64,000 nt of DNA from an uncultured bacterium (GCA_949297715.1 CASFTJ010000003.1:97201-161200); one strand, 5' to 3'; positions 18,069 through 26,936 are shown, numbered from the stretch's first letter. A program made the numbers and translations. The notes: generated from the sequence alone by a model not told the origin.

Positions 18069-18521
18069 CTAATACCTTATCTTTGAAGCTCTGTCCATTT
18101 CGCGTGTCTGATCTTTTTTCGCAATATCTTCACGCTTGTCATGAAGCTTTTTACCTTTGGCAAGCCCTATCTCTACTTTGGCAAATCCGTGAGTGATAAA
18201 AACTTCTAACGGAATTATCGAATATCCGTCCTTCTTAACCTTTGATTGCATTTTTAATATTTCTTTTTTGGTTAGCAGAAGTTTTCTTATTCTATCCGTT
18301 TTGTGATTATAACGGTTTCCCTGTTCATAAGGCGAAATGTGACAGTTATATAGAAAAATTTCATTATCTTCTATTTTACAAAAACTGTCTTTCAAATTTA
18401 TAGCGCTTTTTCGTATTGATTTAATTTCTGTTCCGCTCAAGACAATTCCGGCTACATACTTATCGAAAATTGTGTAGTCGTGAAATGCTTTTCGGTTTGT
18501 CGTTATAACTTTTTTGTCCAT
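18069..18521 (-). CDS. smpB: tmRNA-binding protein SmpB
   Basis: SmpB binds tmRNA and delivers it to stalled ribosomes. The sequence has 'NRKAFHDYTIFDKYVAGIVLSGTEIKS', 'HISPYEQGN' and 'AKGKKLHDKREDIAKKD', all in order across 150 aa, followed by a basic tail. (Motifs of more than 20 residues are spread over about 6-32.) A TAAAAT hexamer lies exactly 6 nt before the ATG, so the mRNA may be leaderless. The tmRNA gene itself is not visible here. Confidence 0.95.
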   Translation of the reverse strand: MDKKVITTNRKAFHDYTIFDKYVAGIVLSGTEIKSIRKSAINLKDSFCKIEDNEIFLYNCHISPYEQGNRYNHKTDRIRKLLLTKKEILKMQSKVKKDGYSIIPLEVFITHGFAKVEIGLAKGKKLHDKREDIAKKDQTREMDRASKIRY

Positions 18522-18527
18522 ATTTAA

Positions 18528-18533
18528 ATTTTA
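18528..18533 (-). promoter_or_regulatory. -10 element of smpB, 6 nt before the start codon
   Basis: TAAAAT on the minus strand, then six bases and ATG. The -35 is weak. Confidence 0.4.
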
Positions 18534-18557
18534 GCATAAATTTAAAATTATTATACA

Positions 18558-19325
18558 CTATTTGCTGTTACGAGCTTCCTTAAAAACAGTTTTTAAGGCT
18601 TCTGTCACAATTTGAAGCTTCTCTTTTAATTGAAATTCACACCCGTCATCAACATACACAACTTCCGGTATCAAATCTTTATGAAGTTCTTGATTCTTAA
18701 CCCCGTATTTATGACCGTTTTCCCAGGCTTTAACCTCTTCTAAAAGCCTATATCTGCTGTTTTGTAAAAATAAAATCTTTTCACTAATCGGCATATTTTT
18801 CAAAATATCAGGCAGCAAAACATCTTTTAAATTGTTCAAATCATTACAGTGCTTATTATAAAGATACTCATTATAAAAAAAATCATCATAATATCTAAAA
18901 CGACTTTCCGCAAGTTCTGCGGCTTTTGCTGTATGTTTGGGATTAAAAATCTCACAGAAAAAATGAAACATCTCATGCATAAATGAATCCGTTTTGTATA
19001 TAGAAATTTTACCGTCATAGGGATTTGTCGGAAAATATATTTTATATAAAGATATTTCAGACGGCTTTTTTTCAGATGTACACAAAACAACTGCGCCCTC
19101 TAAATCTTTTCCGTTGCTGGATCCAAGCTTGTAATTAACTTTTGAGGGCAAAACATCTTTAATTGTTTTTTCAAAAACATCCGGAGAAATGTCTTTTTCT
19201 GTAAAAGCACCGGAAATTTTATCAAAAAATTTATCTGTTAATTTTTGAGCATTTTTAAGGCGTTCAGAGTAGGAACCTTTAGATAAATTCAGCGGAAGTT
19301 TTACATCTGGCGAAATTTTTAACAT
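18558..19325 (-). CDS. Putative HExxH zinc metalloprotease-like protein
   Basis: I do not recognise the family. One clear motif is H117-E118-M-F-H121 in a helix ('DSFMHEMFHFF'), the zincin zinc-binding pattern. Acidic residues about 20-30 positions later (AELAESRF) could supply the third ligand. There is no signal peptide or membrane span. The surroundings (smpB downstream, oppF upstream) give no functional hint. It could be a lineage-specific peptidase; catalytic activity is inference from the motif alone. Confidence 0.5.
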   Translation of the reverse strand: MLKISPDVKLPLNLSKGSYSERLKNAQKLTDKFFDKISGAFTEKDISPDVFEKTIKDVLPSKVNYKLGSSNGKDLEGAVVLCTSEKKPSEISLYKIYFPTNPYDGKISIYKTDSFMHEMFHFFCEIFNPKHTAKAAELAESRFRYYDDFFYNEYLYNKHCNDLNNLKDVLLPDILKNMPISEKILFLQNSRYRLLEEVKAWENGHKYGVKNQELHKDLIPEVVYVDDGCEFQLKEKLQIVTEALKTVFKEARNSK

Positions 19326-19357
19326 ACCTGAATAAAATATCTAAATAAAAATTTTTG

Positions 19358-20320
19358 CTAATTATACAAAAAACACTTTGCACAATGAGTTTCAGAAAAA
19401 TTTACATCATAAGGAGCATTTTCCTTACATTTTTGCATAACATCAGGACATCTTGTATGGAATTTACATCCGTCAGGCAAATTTGAGGGCGAGGGTAAAT
19501 CGCCTTGAAGAAAAATTTTATTTTTATCTTTGCCGTTAATTTCAGGAACGGCACTCAATAGAGCTTTTGTATAAGGATGTTTCGGGTTAGTAAAAATTTC
19601 CTCAACAGTTCCGACTTCAACAATTTCGCCAAGATACATAACGGCAACTCTGTCGGCTAAATACTTAATCACGCTCATATCGTGGGTTATAAGCAAAAAT
19701 GTAAGATTGTAATTTTCCTTCAAATCCTTCAACAGATTTATAATCTGTGCCTGAATACTTACATCTAATGCACTTACGGGCTCATCCGCAAGAACAAATT
19801 CAGGATTTAACACTAAAGCTCTTGCTATTGCAATCCTCTGCCTCTGCCCGCCGGAAAATTCATGCGGATAAAGCTTCAAACAATCCTTATCAAGCCCGCA
19901 TTTACAGGCAGTGTCAAAAACAATTTTTTCTATTTCACTATCTGCAAGCTTCGTATTTATCTTCAAAGGTTCCGCTAATGTATCGTAAATTTTCACCTTT
20001 GGATCAAGGCTTGCGTATGGATTTTGGAAAATCATCTGAACTTTTTGCCTGAATTTGCGCAAATCCTCTTTATCAAGATTAAAAACATCTTTACCATTAT
20101 ACAGAATTCCACCTTTACACGGCTTTTCCAAACGAATTAAAGTTTTTGCAAGAGTAGATTTACCGCAGCCTGACTCTCCTGCAAGTGCAAGAATTTCGCC
20201 CTTGTTTATTTCAAGGTTAACCCCGTTCAGCGCATAAATTGTTCTCGTGCCGCCAAAAACCCCGTTATCTGATTTATACTGAACATATAAATCATTTATT
20301 TTTACAAGACTCTCATCCAT
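19358..20320 (-). CDS. Oligopeptide/dipeptide ABC transporter ATP-binding protein, OppF/DppF-like
   Basis: The Walker A 'GESGCGKSTLAKTL', Q-loop region 'MIFQNPYASLDP', signature 'FSGGQRQRIAIARAL', Walker B 'FVLADEP' and H-loop 'LLITHDMS' are all intact. The C-terminal 'NPKHPYTKALLSAVPE' and the Cys-containing tail (HTRCP...) mark the Opp/Dpp subfamily, second ATPase. Its permease, binding protein and OppD partner are not adjacent in this window. The promoter is well formed, with the -10 6 nt before the ATG. Confidence 0.88.
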   Translation of the reverse strand: MDESLVKINDLYVQYKSDNGVFGGTRTIYALNGVNLEINKGEILALAGESGCGKSTLAKTLIRLEKPCKGGILYNGKDVFNLDKEDLRKFRQKVQMIFQNPYASLDPKVKIYDTLAEPLKINTKLADSEIEKIVFDTACKCGLDKDCLKLYPHEFSGGQRQRIAIARALVLNPEFVLADEPVSALDVSIQAQIINLLKDLKENYNLTFLLITHDMSVIKYLADRVAVMYLGEIVEVGTVEEIFTNPKHPYTKALLSAVPEINGKDKNKIFLQGDLPSPSNLPDGCKFHTRCPDVMQKCKENAPYDVNFSETHCAKCFLYN

Positions 20321-20326
20321 AAAAAA

Positions 20327-20355
20327 AGTTTATCGTAATTCCAAATCAAATGCAA
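20327..20355 (-). promoter_or_regulatory. Promoter of the oppF-like gene (leaderless layout)
   Basis: On the minus strand TTGCAT (20350-20355), a 17-nt spacer and TAAACT (20327-20332), then six bases to the ATG. Confidence 0.55.
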
Positions 20356-20408
20356 TTATCTAAAGCGGCTGATTTTTTTTTAGAAAACTCTTTAACTTTA
20401 AAATTAAT

Positions 20409-21827
20409 CTAAAATTTAAAATTACGCTCTCCGCCTGAAATTTTTACAAGATCTTTTTCAACAGTTGATTTTATATCAGGGTTTTGAAGTGTTTCAACTT
20501 CTTTTGCTATTAATTTTTCGCCGATTTCTCTAGTTTCAGGAGATGCGTAATCCTCAAGATATTCCTTCAAAGTCATAATAGCATTCGGATGACAGAAGTT
20601 ATGGATTTGCTGGTGTTTGCAGATATCCATAAATCTGTCACCTGTTCTTCCGCTTCCGTAGCAGGCTGTGCAGAAGCTTGGCAAATACCCTAATTCCATA
20701 AGCCATCTTATAACTTCATCCAAAGAACGTCTGTCTGAAACGTCAAATTGAGCAGAATCTTCTTTTTCCGGCATCGGCTGAAAATATCCGCCAACACTTG
20801 TTTTTGAGCCGCCGCTTATTTGTGAAATCCCAAGATGTAAAAGTCTTTCACGACATTTTTCGGTTTCACGGGTTGAAATTATCATGCCTGTGTAAGGAAC
20901 TGCAATTCTAATACAGGCGGCAATCTTCGCAAATGTATCATCATCAATTCCGTTATCAAATTCCTCAGGATTGATGTCGTCTGCTTTTTTGATTCTCGGA
21001 AGACTAATCGTATGAGGACCGACACCGAAAACCGCTTCAAGGTGTTCAGCGTGCATTAAAAGAGCTGTAAACTCATATCTATACGATTCCAAACCATACA
21101 AAACACCCAAACCGACATCATCAATTCCGCCTTGCATGGCTCTATCCATAGCTTCCGTATGATATTTGTAATTATGTTTAGGGCCTGTCGGGTGAAGTTT
21201 TTCGTAACTTTCTTTATTGTAAGTTTCTTGGAATAAAATATAAGTTCCGATTCCTGCTTCGTGCAGTTTTTTGTAATTTTCAACCGTTGTTGCCGCAATA
21301 TTTACGTTCACACGACGAATTGCACCGTTTTTGTGTTTAATTGAATAAATAGTTTTAATTGATTCTAATATGTATTCTATCGGATTGTTAACGGGATCTT
21401 CACCGGCTTCTATTGCAAGACGTTTATGCCCCATATCCTGAAGCGCAATAACTTCGTTTTTAATTTCCTCCTGTGTCAATTTTCGTCTGGGAATGTGCTT
21501 ATTTTTTGCGTGGTAAGGGCAATATACACATCCGTTTACACAATAATTTGAAAGATACAACGGCGCAAAAAGTACAATTCTGTTTCCGTAATAATCTTTT
21601 TTTATTTTTTCTGCAAGCTTTATGATCTCTTTGTTTTTATCCTCTAAAGTACAATCCAAAAGAACGGCTGCTTCTCTATGCGAAAGCCCCTTTCCTTCTT
21701 TTGCCTTATTCAAAATCTCATCTATTAACTCTACATTATCTTTATTTTCTTCGGCATATTTTAAAGTCGAAAGAACTTCTTCATTACAAATAAATTCTTC
21801 TGCGTTTGATGATTTGGGGTTATACAT
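20409..21827 (-). CDS. hydG: [FeFe]-hydrogenase maturase HydG (tyrosine lyase)
   Basis: HydG is a radical SAM enzyme that cleaves tyrosine to give CO and cyanide for the H-cluster. The SAM cluster motif CxxxCxxC is at C96, C100 and C103 ('CVNGCVYC'). The C-terminal auxiliary cluster has 'FCTACYGSGRTG' and a later Cys in 'HNFCHPNA'. The 'RVNVNIAATTVENYKKL' and 'GPHTISLPR' blocks fit HydG, not ThiH. The ATG chosen is 9 nt after GGGAGGA; an upstream TTG at 21857 is unlikely. HydE, HydF and the hydrogenase are not in the window. It implies anaerobic H2 metabolism. Confidence 0.92.
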   Translation of the reverse strand: MYNPKSSNAEEFICNEEVLSTLKYAEENKDNVELIDEILNKAKEGKGLSHREAAVLLDCTLEDKNKEIIKLAEKIKKDYYGNRIVLFAPLYLSNYCVNGCVYCPYHAKNKHIPRRKLTQEEIKNEVIALQDMGHKRLAIEAGEDPVNNPIEYILESIKTIYSIKHKNGAIRRVNVNIAATTVENYKKLHEAGIGTYILFQETYNKESYEKLHPTGPKHNYKYHTEAMDRAMQGGIDDVGLGVLYGLESYRYEFTALLMHAEHLEAVFGVGPHTISLPRIKKADDINPEEFDNGIDDDTFAKIAACIRIAVPYTGMIISTRETEKCRERLLHLGISQISGGSKTSVGGYFQPMPEKEDSAQFDVSDRRSLDEVIRWLMELGYLPSFCTACYGSGRTGDRFMDICKHQQIHNFCHPNAIMTLKEYLEDYASPETREIGEKLIAKEVETLQNPDIKSTVEKDLVKISGGERNFKF

Positions 21828-21906
21828 AACAATCTTCCTCCCAAAAACATGATACAACTACAATTTTTTTTTACAAGTTTAAGGGGAATTACCGTATATC
21901 AACTCT

Positions 21907-22956
21907 TTAGACGACAACTCCACCGCCTATCAAATGTCCATCTTCGATATTATAAATTACGCCGGCTTGACCTGATGTTATTGAGTTTACAGGTTCATAA
22001 AATTTTATTTCGGCAAAATTATCGTAAACTTTTACGTGTGCTTTTCTTGCACTCATGTTATATCTGATTTTAACATTTGCATCAAACTCATCACCCGAAG
22101 AATATTCAAACAAGTTTAAATCATTAATCTCAAGCTTTTCTCTATAATTATCTTCTTCTCTTCCAAGATAAACAATATTCTTTGAAGCATCAATTTTTAT
22201 AACATACAACGGATAAGGTGCAGCAATTCCGATACCTTTTCGCTGACCTATCGTATATTGATAACACCCGTTATGCTCTCCCCATTTTTTGCCAGTCAAA
22301 ATATCAACAAAATCCCCTCGCTTTGTCCCGAATTTTTCCGTTAAATATTTTTTAGAAGTCATCGGCTTTTGAATAAAACAAATATCCTGACTTTCTTTTG
22401 AAGATTTTGTCGGCAAATCGTAATCACTTGCAATTTCTCTAACCTCAAGCTTTGTGTGATTGCTTAGAGGAAAAACCGTCTTTGCAAGCTGTTCCTGCCT
22501 CAACTTATACAAAAAATAAAGCTGATCTTTATGCTCATCAGACGCAGGATAAAGTAAAAACTTACCGTTAACACTTACAATTTTTGCATAATGCCCCGTT
22601 GCATAAACGTCAGCCCCTAAAGAATTTACGGCGACATTAAATAACTCTCCCCACTTTATGAATTTATTACACATAATACACGGGTTGGGTGTTTTGCCGT
22701 CACGATAGGAAGCTTCAAAATAATCAATAACCTTTTCTCTAAAAAGCTTTGAAGAATCATAAACATAATGTTCAACACCTAAAGCCTCTGCGACATTTCG
22801 AGCATTTTTAATGACCGAATCAGAACTTTCAGAATCCGTCATTTTACCTGTAAGCCCGATAACTTCATACCCCTGCTTTTTCAGCAAAAGTGCCGCAACA
22901 GAGCTGTCTACCCCGCCGCTTAATGCAACAACCGCTTTTTTGCCGTTATTTTCCAT
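21907..22956 (-). CDS. mnmA: tRNA-specific 2-thiouridylase
   Basis: MnmA thiolates U34 of Lys, Glu and Gln tRNAs. The PP-loop SGGVDS is at residues 13-18. The two catalytic Cys are in 'NPCIMCN' and 'ESQDICFI'. The 'GHYAKI' and 'TIGQRKGIGI' blocks and the C-terminal beta-barrel ('GQAGVIY') are present. The length of 349 aa is normal. TAAAAT lies 6 nt before the ATG, so the mRNA may be leaderless. It is divergent from tsaD, another tRNA modification gene. Confidence 0.95.
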   Translation of the reverse strand: MENNGKKAVVALSGGVDSSVAALLLKKQGYEVIGLTGKMTDSESSDSVIKNARNVAEALGVEHYVYDSSKLFREKVIDYFEASYRDGKTPNPCIMCNKFIKWGELFNVAVNSLGADVYATGHYAKIVSVNGKFLLYPASDEHKDQLYFLYKLRQEQLAKTVFPLSNHTKLEVREIASDYDLPTKSSKESQDICFIQKPMTSKKYLTEKFGTKRGDFVDILTGKKWGEHNGCYQYTIGQRKGIGIAAPYPLYVIKIDASKNIVYLGREEDNYREKLEINDLNLFEYSSGDEFDANVKIRYNMSARKAHVKVYDNFAEIKFYEPVNSITSGQAGVIYNIEDGHLIGGGVVV

Positions 22957-22962
22957 AAGTTA

Positions 22963-22968
22963 ATTTTA
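22963..22968 (-). promoter_or_regulatory. -10 element of mnmA, 6 nt before the start codon
   Basis: TAAAAT on the minus strand followed by six bases and ATG; the -35 is not convincing. Confidence 0.4.
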
Positions 22969-23019
22969 GCACGAATTTGCATTTTTTTAATTAAGTAAAT
23001 TAACACCTTTTACATCTCC

Positions 23020-23048
23020 TTGCAGTATCAAATCCTTTTGGCTATAAT
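23020..23048 (+). promoter_or_regulatory. Promoter of tsaD, leaderless layout
   Basis: TTGCAG (23020-23025), a 17-nt spacer and TATAAT (23043-23048), then six bases to ATG at 23055. Transcription should begin at or next to the A of the start codon. There is no room for a Shine-Dalgarno. Confidence 0.75.
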
Positions 23049-23054
23049 CAAGCT

Positions 23055-24131
23055 ATGAAAAATATAAAACATACAACATTTTCTCATAAAGAAGTTGAAA
23101 TAGGGCCTGAGAGTAGTTACAACAATTACATTATGGCAATAGAATCAAGCTGTGACGAAACCGCTTGCGCAATAGTTAAAAACGGACGTGAAGTGATTGC
23201 AAATGTCGTCGCTTCTCAAATTAAAACCCATGCTAAATTCGGCGGAGTAATCCCTGAAATCGCTGCAAGAGAACATCTTGACAGCATTAATATAGTAATA
23301 GACGAAGCTTTTGCTCAGGCAAAAGAAAATTGCAGACTTGAACCGAAAGATATAACAGCATTTGCAGGAACAGTAGGGCCGGGACTTGTCGGATGTCTGC
23401 TTGTCGGACTTAATGCTGCAAAAACATTATCGCTTGTTTACGACAAACCTTTTATCGGGGTTAATCACCTGAATGCGCACCTTTGCGGAAATTATCTTGA
23501 TACAGATTTAAAACCGCCGTTTATGGCACTTTTGATAAGCGGAGGACACACTCAAATTATTGATGTCGAGTCTTACTCTAAACAAACAATTATCGGAGAA
23601 ACTATCGACGATGCGGTCGGAGAAGCTTACGATAAAGTCGCAAGGCTAATCGGTCTTCCATACCCCGGAGGCCCAAGACTTGATAAGCTTGCTCAAGAAG
23701 GCAACCCTAAAGCCTACATCCTTCCGCAGGCAAAAGTTGACGGATTTAATTTCAGCTTCAGCGGGCTTAAAACTGCTGTCCTCAGGCTTGTTAAAGATTT
23801 GAAAGCTCAATACAACACAGATGAACTCCCTGCCAATATCGTAAATGATTTATGCGCAAGTTTTCAGGAAACGGCTTCAAAAACTTTAGCAAAAAAATTA
23901 AAAAAAGCCGTTGAAGAAAGAGGTTACAACCAAGTTGTTATCGCCGGCGGAGTCGCTGCTAACTCTGAAATCAGAAGAAAAATATTTGATTTTGAAAAAG
24001 ACGGCTACAAAGTCTTTGCACCACCTATGAAATATTGCACAGATAATGCCGCTATGGTTGCATCTTGCGCTTATTTTAATACAAATACCTTTGACGATAT
24101 TGATGTTGAAGTTTTTTCCAGAGTTAAATAA
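23055..24131 (+). CDS. tsaD: tRNA N6-adenosine threonylcarbamoyltransferase
   Basis: TsaD completes t6A37 formation in ANN-decoding tRNAs. It is an ASKHA-fold metalloenzyme: 'AIESSCDETACAIVKNG', 'GGVIPEIAAREH', the metal-binding 'HLNAH', 'LISGGHTQI' and 'VIAGGVAANSEIR' follow in order. An N-terminal extension of about 29 residues precedes the usual start; an internal Met (MAIESS) would give the common length. The promoter position, however, fits translation from 23055. Confidence 0.95.
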   Translation: MKNIKHTTFSHKEVEIGPESSYNNYIMAIESSCDETACAIVKNGREVIANVVASQIKTHAKFGGVIPEIAAREHLDSINIVIDEAFAQAKENCRLEPKDITAFAGTVGPGLVGCLLVGLNAAKTLSLVYDKPFIGVNHLNAHLCGNYLDTDLKPPFMALLISGGHTQIIDVESYSKQTIIGETIDDAVGEAYDKVARLIGLPYPGGPRLDKLAQEGNPKAYILPQAKVDGFNFSFSGLKTAVLRLVKDLKAQYNTDELPANIVNDLCASFQETASKTLAKKLKKAVEERGYNQVVIAGGVAANSEIRRKIFDFEKDGYKVFAPPMKYCTDNAAMVASCAYFNTNTFDDIDVEVFSRVK

Positions 24132-24145
24132 AATTTAAAATTCTA

Positions 24146-24173
24146 TTTACATTTAATTTTTATTTGCTACATT
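24146..24173 (+). promoter_or_regulatory. Promoter of the kinase-like gene, leaderless layout
   Basis: TTTACA (24146-24151), a 16-nt spacer and TACATT (24168-24173), then six bases to ATG at 24180. Confidence 0.5.
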
Positions 24174-24179
24174 ATTAGT

Positions 24180-25238
24180 ATGATATTAAATAATTTTTTA
24201 AATATACATCCCCAATTAGAGATTTTTCGTGCAAAAAATAATAACTCTAATAACATTAAACCGCACACACACTTAAGTTTTACCGGTGCAACTGATATTT
24301 TTGCCAAAAATTTTATCGAAACCCAAAAGGAAATAGAGGAAATCTTTCTTAAAGATCCGGAAAGCAACTGGATTGCGGGTTCTCTTCCTGATGGTTGGCT
24401 TAAAAAACTTAGTAACTTACCTGAAAAGATTCAAAAAGATACAATAAAAAAAATTTTTCTTGCCTTCAGAGCAGCAATTAAACATATTAAACCTTACAAT
24501 ACACCTGAAATAAGTAAAAAATTTAATCAAAACCGTAAAAATCTTGAGAATAAACGACTTAAAGAATCCTCTCACTTCTTAACCAAAGCCCTAAGACATT
24601 TTGGTATAATCCCTGAAACAAATTCTGTAAATTTTAAGCAAAGAAAGGTTAAAGGCAGATACATTAATCGAGGATACGTGTTAAGCGAAAAAGGTCAAAA
24701 CCCGACACTTGAAAGACTCTTTATAAAAATTTTCAGAAAAAATATTCCAGATTCTATTGATGCAAATTATAACGGTGTAAAAGCAGAAACTGCCCACTGG
24801 CTTAATTTAAATGAATTAAAATGCAAATATATATCAAAAATTTATTGGGGAGATATAAAAGGAAATTACATGGCTTCAGAATATGCAACCCCACCTAAAT
24901 ACATAAGCCCGATTGTTCATTTTAAACCTATTTATGAAACTCTGCAGGATTTCTATTATGACTTTCAAAATCAGACAGGCATTGATGTAACGGAGCTTAT
25001 TTACAGAAATATCACCCCAGGCAAAACAAACCCCAAAGGCAAATATGTTCCTAAATCAAAAGAAGAAATTATTATCGGATATCTTCAATCCGAACTGGAA
25101 AAAGCAGGATTAAGACATCTTGACCTGCATAAAGATAATGCCGTTATAGGCACCGATGAAAACGGCAAAGCGATTGTTAAAATAATTGATATCGGCGGTG
25201 TTGTTAAAGAACATAAACCTCAGCAGAAGATTGATTAG
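24180..25238 (+). CDS. Protein with kinase-like catalytic loop (lineage-specific family)
   Basis: The C-terminal part has 'HLDLHKDN' (D315, N320) and, 17 residues later, 'IDIGG' (D337). This spacing and order match the HxDxxxxN catalytic loop and DFG-type metal site of protein-kinase-like and aminoglycoside-phosphotransferase-like folds. No clear glycine-rich loop is visible, so the N-lobe is diverged. The N-terminus is Asn-rich, then 'HLSFTGATDIFAKNFIE'. There is no signal peptide. The 3' end overlaps the convergent ATP-grasp gene by 35 nt. Activity and substrate are inferred and unproven. Confidence 0.5.
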   Translation: MILNNFLNIHPQLEIFRAKNNNSNNIKPHTHLSFTGATDIFAKNFIETQKEIEEIFLKDPESNWIAGSLPDGWLKKLSNLPEKIQKDTIKKIFLAFRAAIKHIKPYNTPEISKKFNQNRKNLENKRLKESSHFLTKALRHFGIIPETNSVNFKQRKVKGRYINRGYVLSEKGQNPTLERLFIKIFRKNIPDSIDANYNGVKAETAHWLNLNELKCKYISKIYWGDIKGNYMASEYATPPKYISPIVHFKPIYETLQDFYYDFQNQTGIDVTELIYRNITPGKTNPKGKYVPKSKEEIIIGYLQSELEKAGLRHLDLHKDNAVIGTDENGKAIVKIIDIGGVVKEHKPQQKID

Positions 25239-26181
25239 AAACTTTTGAAAGAATATAATCCGTAATTGTCTTTTCCAACTCAATTCCGAAATGATGGTTA
25301 ATTTCTTTTATGAAATAACAGGGACTTGTTACATTTATTTCAATAATTTTTCCGTCGATTACATCCAAACCTGTCATATATATACCCATTGAATTAAGCC
25401 TAACAGCAACAGGTTTAAATTTTTCAACATCTTCATCCGTCAAAACAGCCTTTATAATATTTTTATCACAATGCTCGTTAAATTTAAAATCATCATTTGA
25501 CGGAAGCTTTTGCACGCAATAAGGCAAAACTTCATCCCCTAAAAACAATACACGTTTATCACCATATTTTGCTTTTTCAAGATATCGCTGCACCATTACA
25601 AGTCCGGTTTCGTTATTCGTCATGGAATTTATTATTACAGCTGTATTTTTATCACCTTTTTTTAACGTCATAACACCTGAACCAAAACACTTGTTTAAAG
25701 GTTTCAAAACAATTTCACCATAATTATCAAGAAATTCAAGAATATCTTTTTTAGAAGACGTCACAATATGCTCGGGCATCAAGTCTGAAAAAAACATTGC
25801 ATGAAGCTTTTCATTAAAATCTCTTATTGCTCTTGGCTCATTCATTACAAAAGTTTTATTTCTGTCAACAAAGTCAAAAACGTAAGTCGCATTTATATAA
25901 TCAATATCAACAGGCGGATCGTTTCTATATAAAACCAGCGGAAAAGATTCGATATCTCTTTTAATTTCTTTTCTGTCGTAAAGAATATTTCCGTGATTTT
26001 CAAACACAGAAAAGCAGTGAGTATAAGCCCTCTCACTGCAAATTCCAAGTTTATCAATTGTTGTTATAAAAACATTATTATTTTTTCTTATTAATTCCCT
26101 TATAATCCAAAAGTTCGTCACCAGATTGTTAAACTCAAAATATTTAAGTTCCACCCTGTCAATTAAAAATAAAATATCCAT
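25204..26181 (-). CDS. gshB: Glutathione synthetase-like ATP-grasp ligase
   Basis: The N-terminus 'MDILFLIDRVELKYFEFN', the 'LVLYRNDPPVDIDYINATYVF' block (about residues 80-105), 'VLKPLNKCFGSGVMTL' and the C-terminal 'GLDVIDGKIIEINVTSP' are the pattern of prokaryotic GshB, an ATP-grasp enzyme that joins gamma-Glu-Cys and Gly. The metal and ATP residues (E, N in EINV) are present. No gshA is in the window, so another substrate is conceivable. The start is the ATG after AGAGG; an upstream TTG in frame is less likely. Confidence 0.75.
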   Translation of the reverse strand: MDILFLIDRVELKYFEFNNLVTNFWIIRELIRKNNNVFITTIDKLGICSERAYTHCFSVFENHGNILYDRKEIKRDIESFPLVLYRNDPPVDIDYINATYVFDFVDRNKTFVMNEPRAIRDFNEKLHAMFFSDLMPEHIVTSSKKDILEFLDNYGEIVLKPLNKCFGSGVMTLKKGDKNTAVIINSMTNNETGLVMVQRYLEKAKYGDKRVLFLGDEVLPYCVQKLPSNDDFKFNEHCDKNIIKAVLTDEDVEKFKPVAVRLNSMGIYMTGLDVIDGKIIEINVTSPCYFIKEINHHFGIELEKTITDYILSKVSNQSSAEVYVL

Positions 26182-26270
26182 ATTGCCTCTTTTCAAGAAG
26201 AAAATATATCATATTAAACTTTATAAAGCAATTAATCCGACGAATTTATTTTGGAATATAAAATCTGCCC

Positions 26271-26936
26271 TTACTTGCTTAATTCTTCAGGGTTTAAAAT
26301 CATACAATTTGTATTATTCAAATTAACAAGTTTAGCGAACAATTCAAGATCTGCTTTAATTTCAGGGAAAGTGTTATAATGCATAGGTATAACAGTTCTA
26401 GCCCCTAACCAATCAGCAGCAACGGCAGCGTGCACTACATCCATTGTATAATGCCCGCCGACAGGAAGCATTGCGATTGTCGGATGATAAAGTTCTTTTA
26501 TCAACTTCATTTCGCTTGTAAGAGCTGTGTCACCGGCATGGTACATACGAACATTTTCAATATCAAAGATTATACCTGCTGCACTTCCGGCATAAGAGCC
26601 GTCAGGAAGCGAATTTGAATGGAAAGCAGGAACAAAAATTGCTTTACCCCAAGGATAATTCAACCAGCTTCCGAAATTAACACTGTTTGTTGTAATTCCT
26701 TGATCAGAGAAGTATTTTGCAAGTTCTACAACGGCAGAAACCGTTGCGCCTTTTTCCTTAGCAATTTCAACAGCATCTCCGATATGGTCTGCATGACCGT
26801 GAGTTACAAATATATCAGTAATATTTTCAGCATGCCAGTCATATTTCTCATTCTGCTTTACATAAGGATCTACAAGAATTGTTCTGTCACCTGATTTGAA
26901 GTGAAAAGCACTGTGTCCTAAGTATCTGATATCCAT
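26271..26936 (-). CDS. Metallo-beta-lactamase-fold hydrolase, UPF0173 type
   Basis: The motif HxHxDH is present ('THGHADH'), followed by later His residues in 'PAFHSNS', 'AGDTAL' and 'PMHYNTFP', which complete a two-metal MBL site. The small 221-aa protein lacks extra domains, as in the UPF0173/YtkL group, whose substrate is unknown. An AGGAGT RBS precedes the ATG. It lies between the gshB-like gene and ribD without an obvious pathway link. Confidence 0.85.
   Translation of the reverse strand: MDIRYLGHSAFHFKSGDRTILVDPYVKQNEKYDWHAENITDIFVTHGHADHIGDAVEIAKEKGATVSAVVELAKYFSDQGITTNSVNFGSWLNYPWGKAIFVPAFHSNSLPDGSYAGSAAGIIFDIENVRMYHAGDTALTSEMKLIKELYHPTIAMLPVGGHYTMDVVHAAVAADWLGARTVIPMHYNTFPEIKADLELFAKLVNLNNTNCMILNPEELSK

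Noticed and set aside
21828..21857. TTG start of hydG at 21857
   Set aside because: The frame upstream of 21827 contains the GGGAGGA RBS for the ATG.
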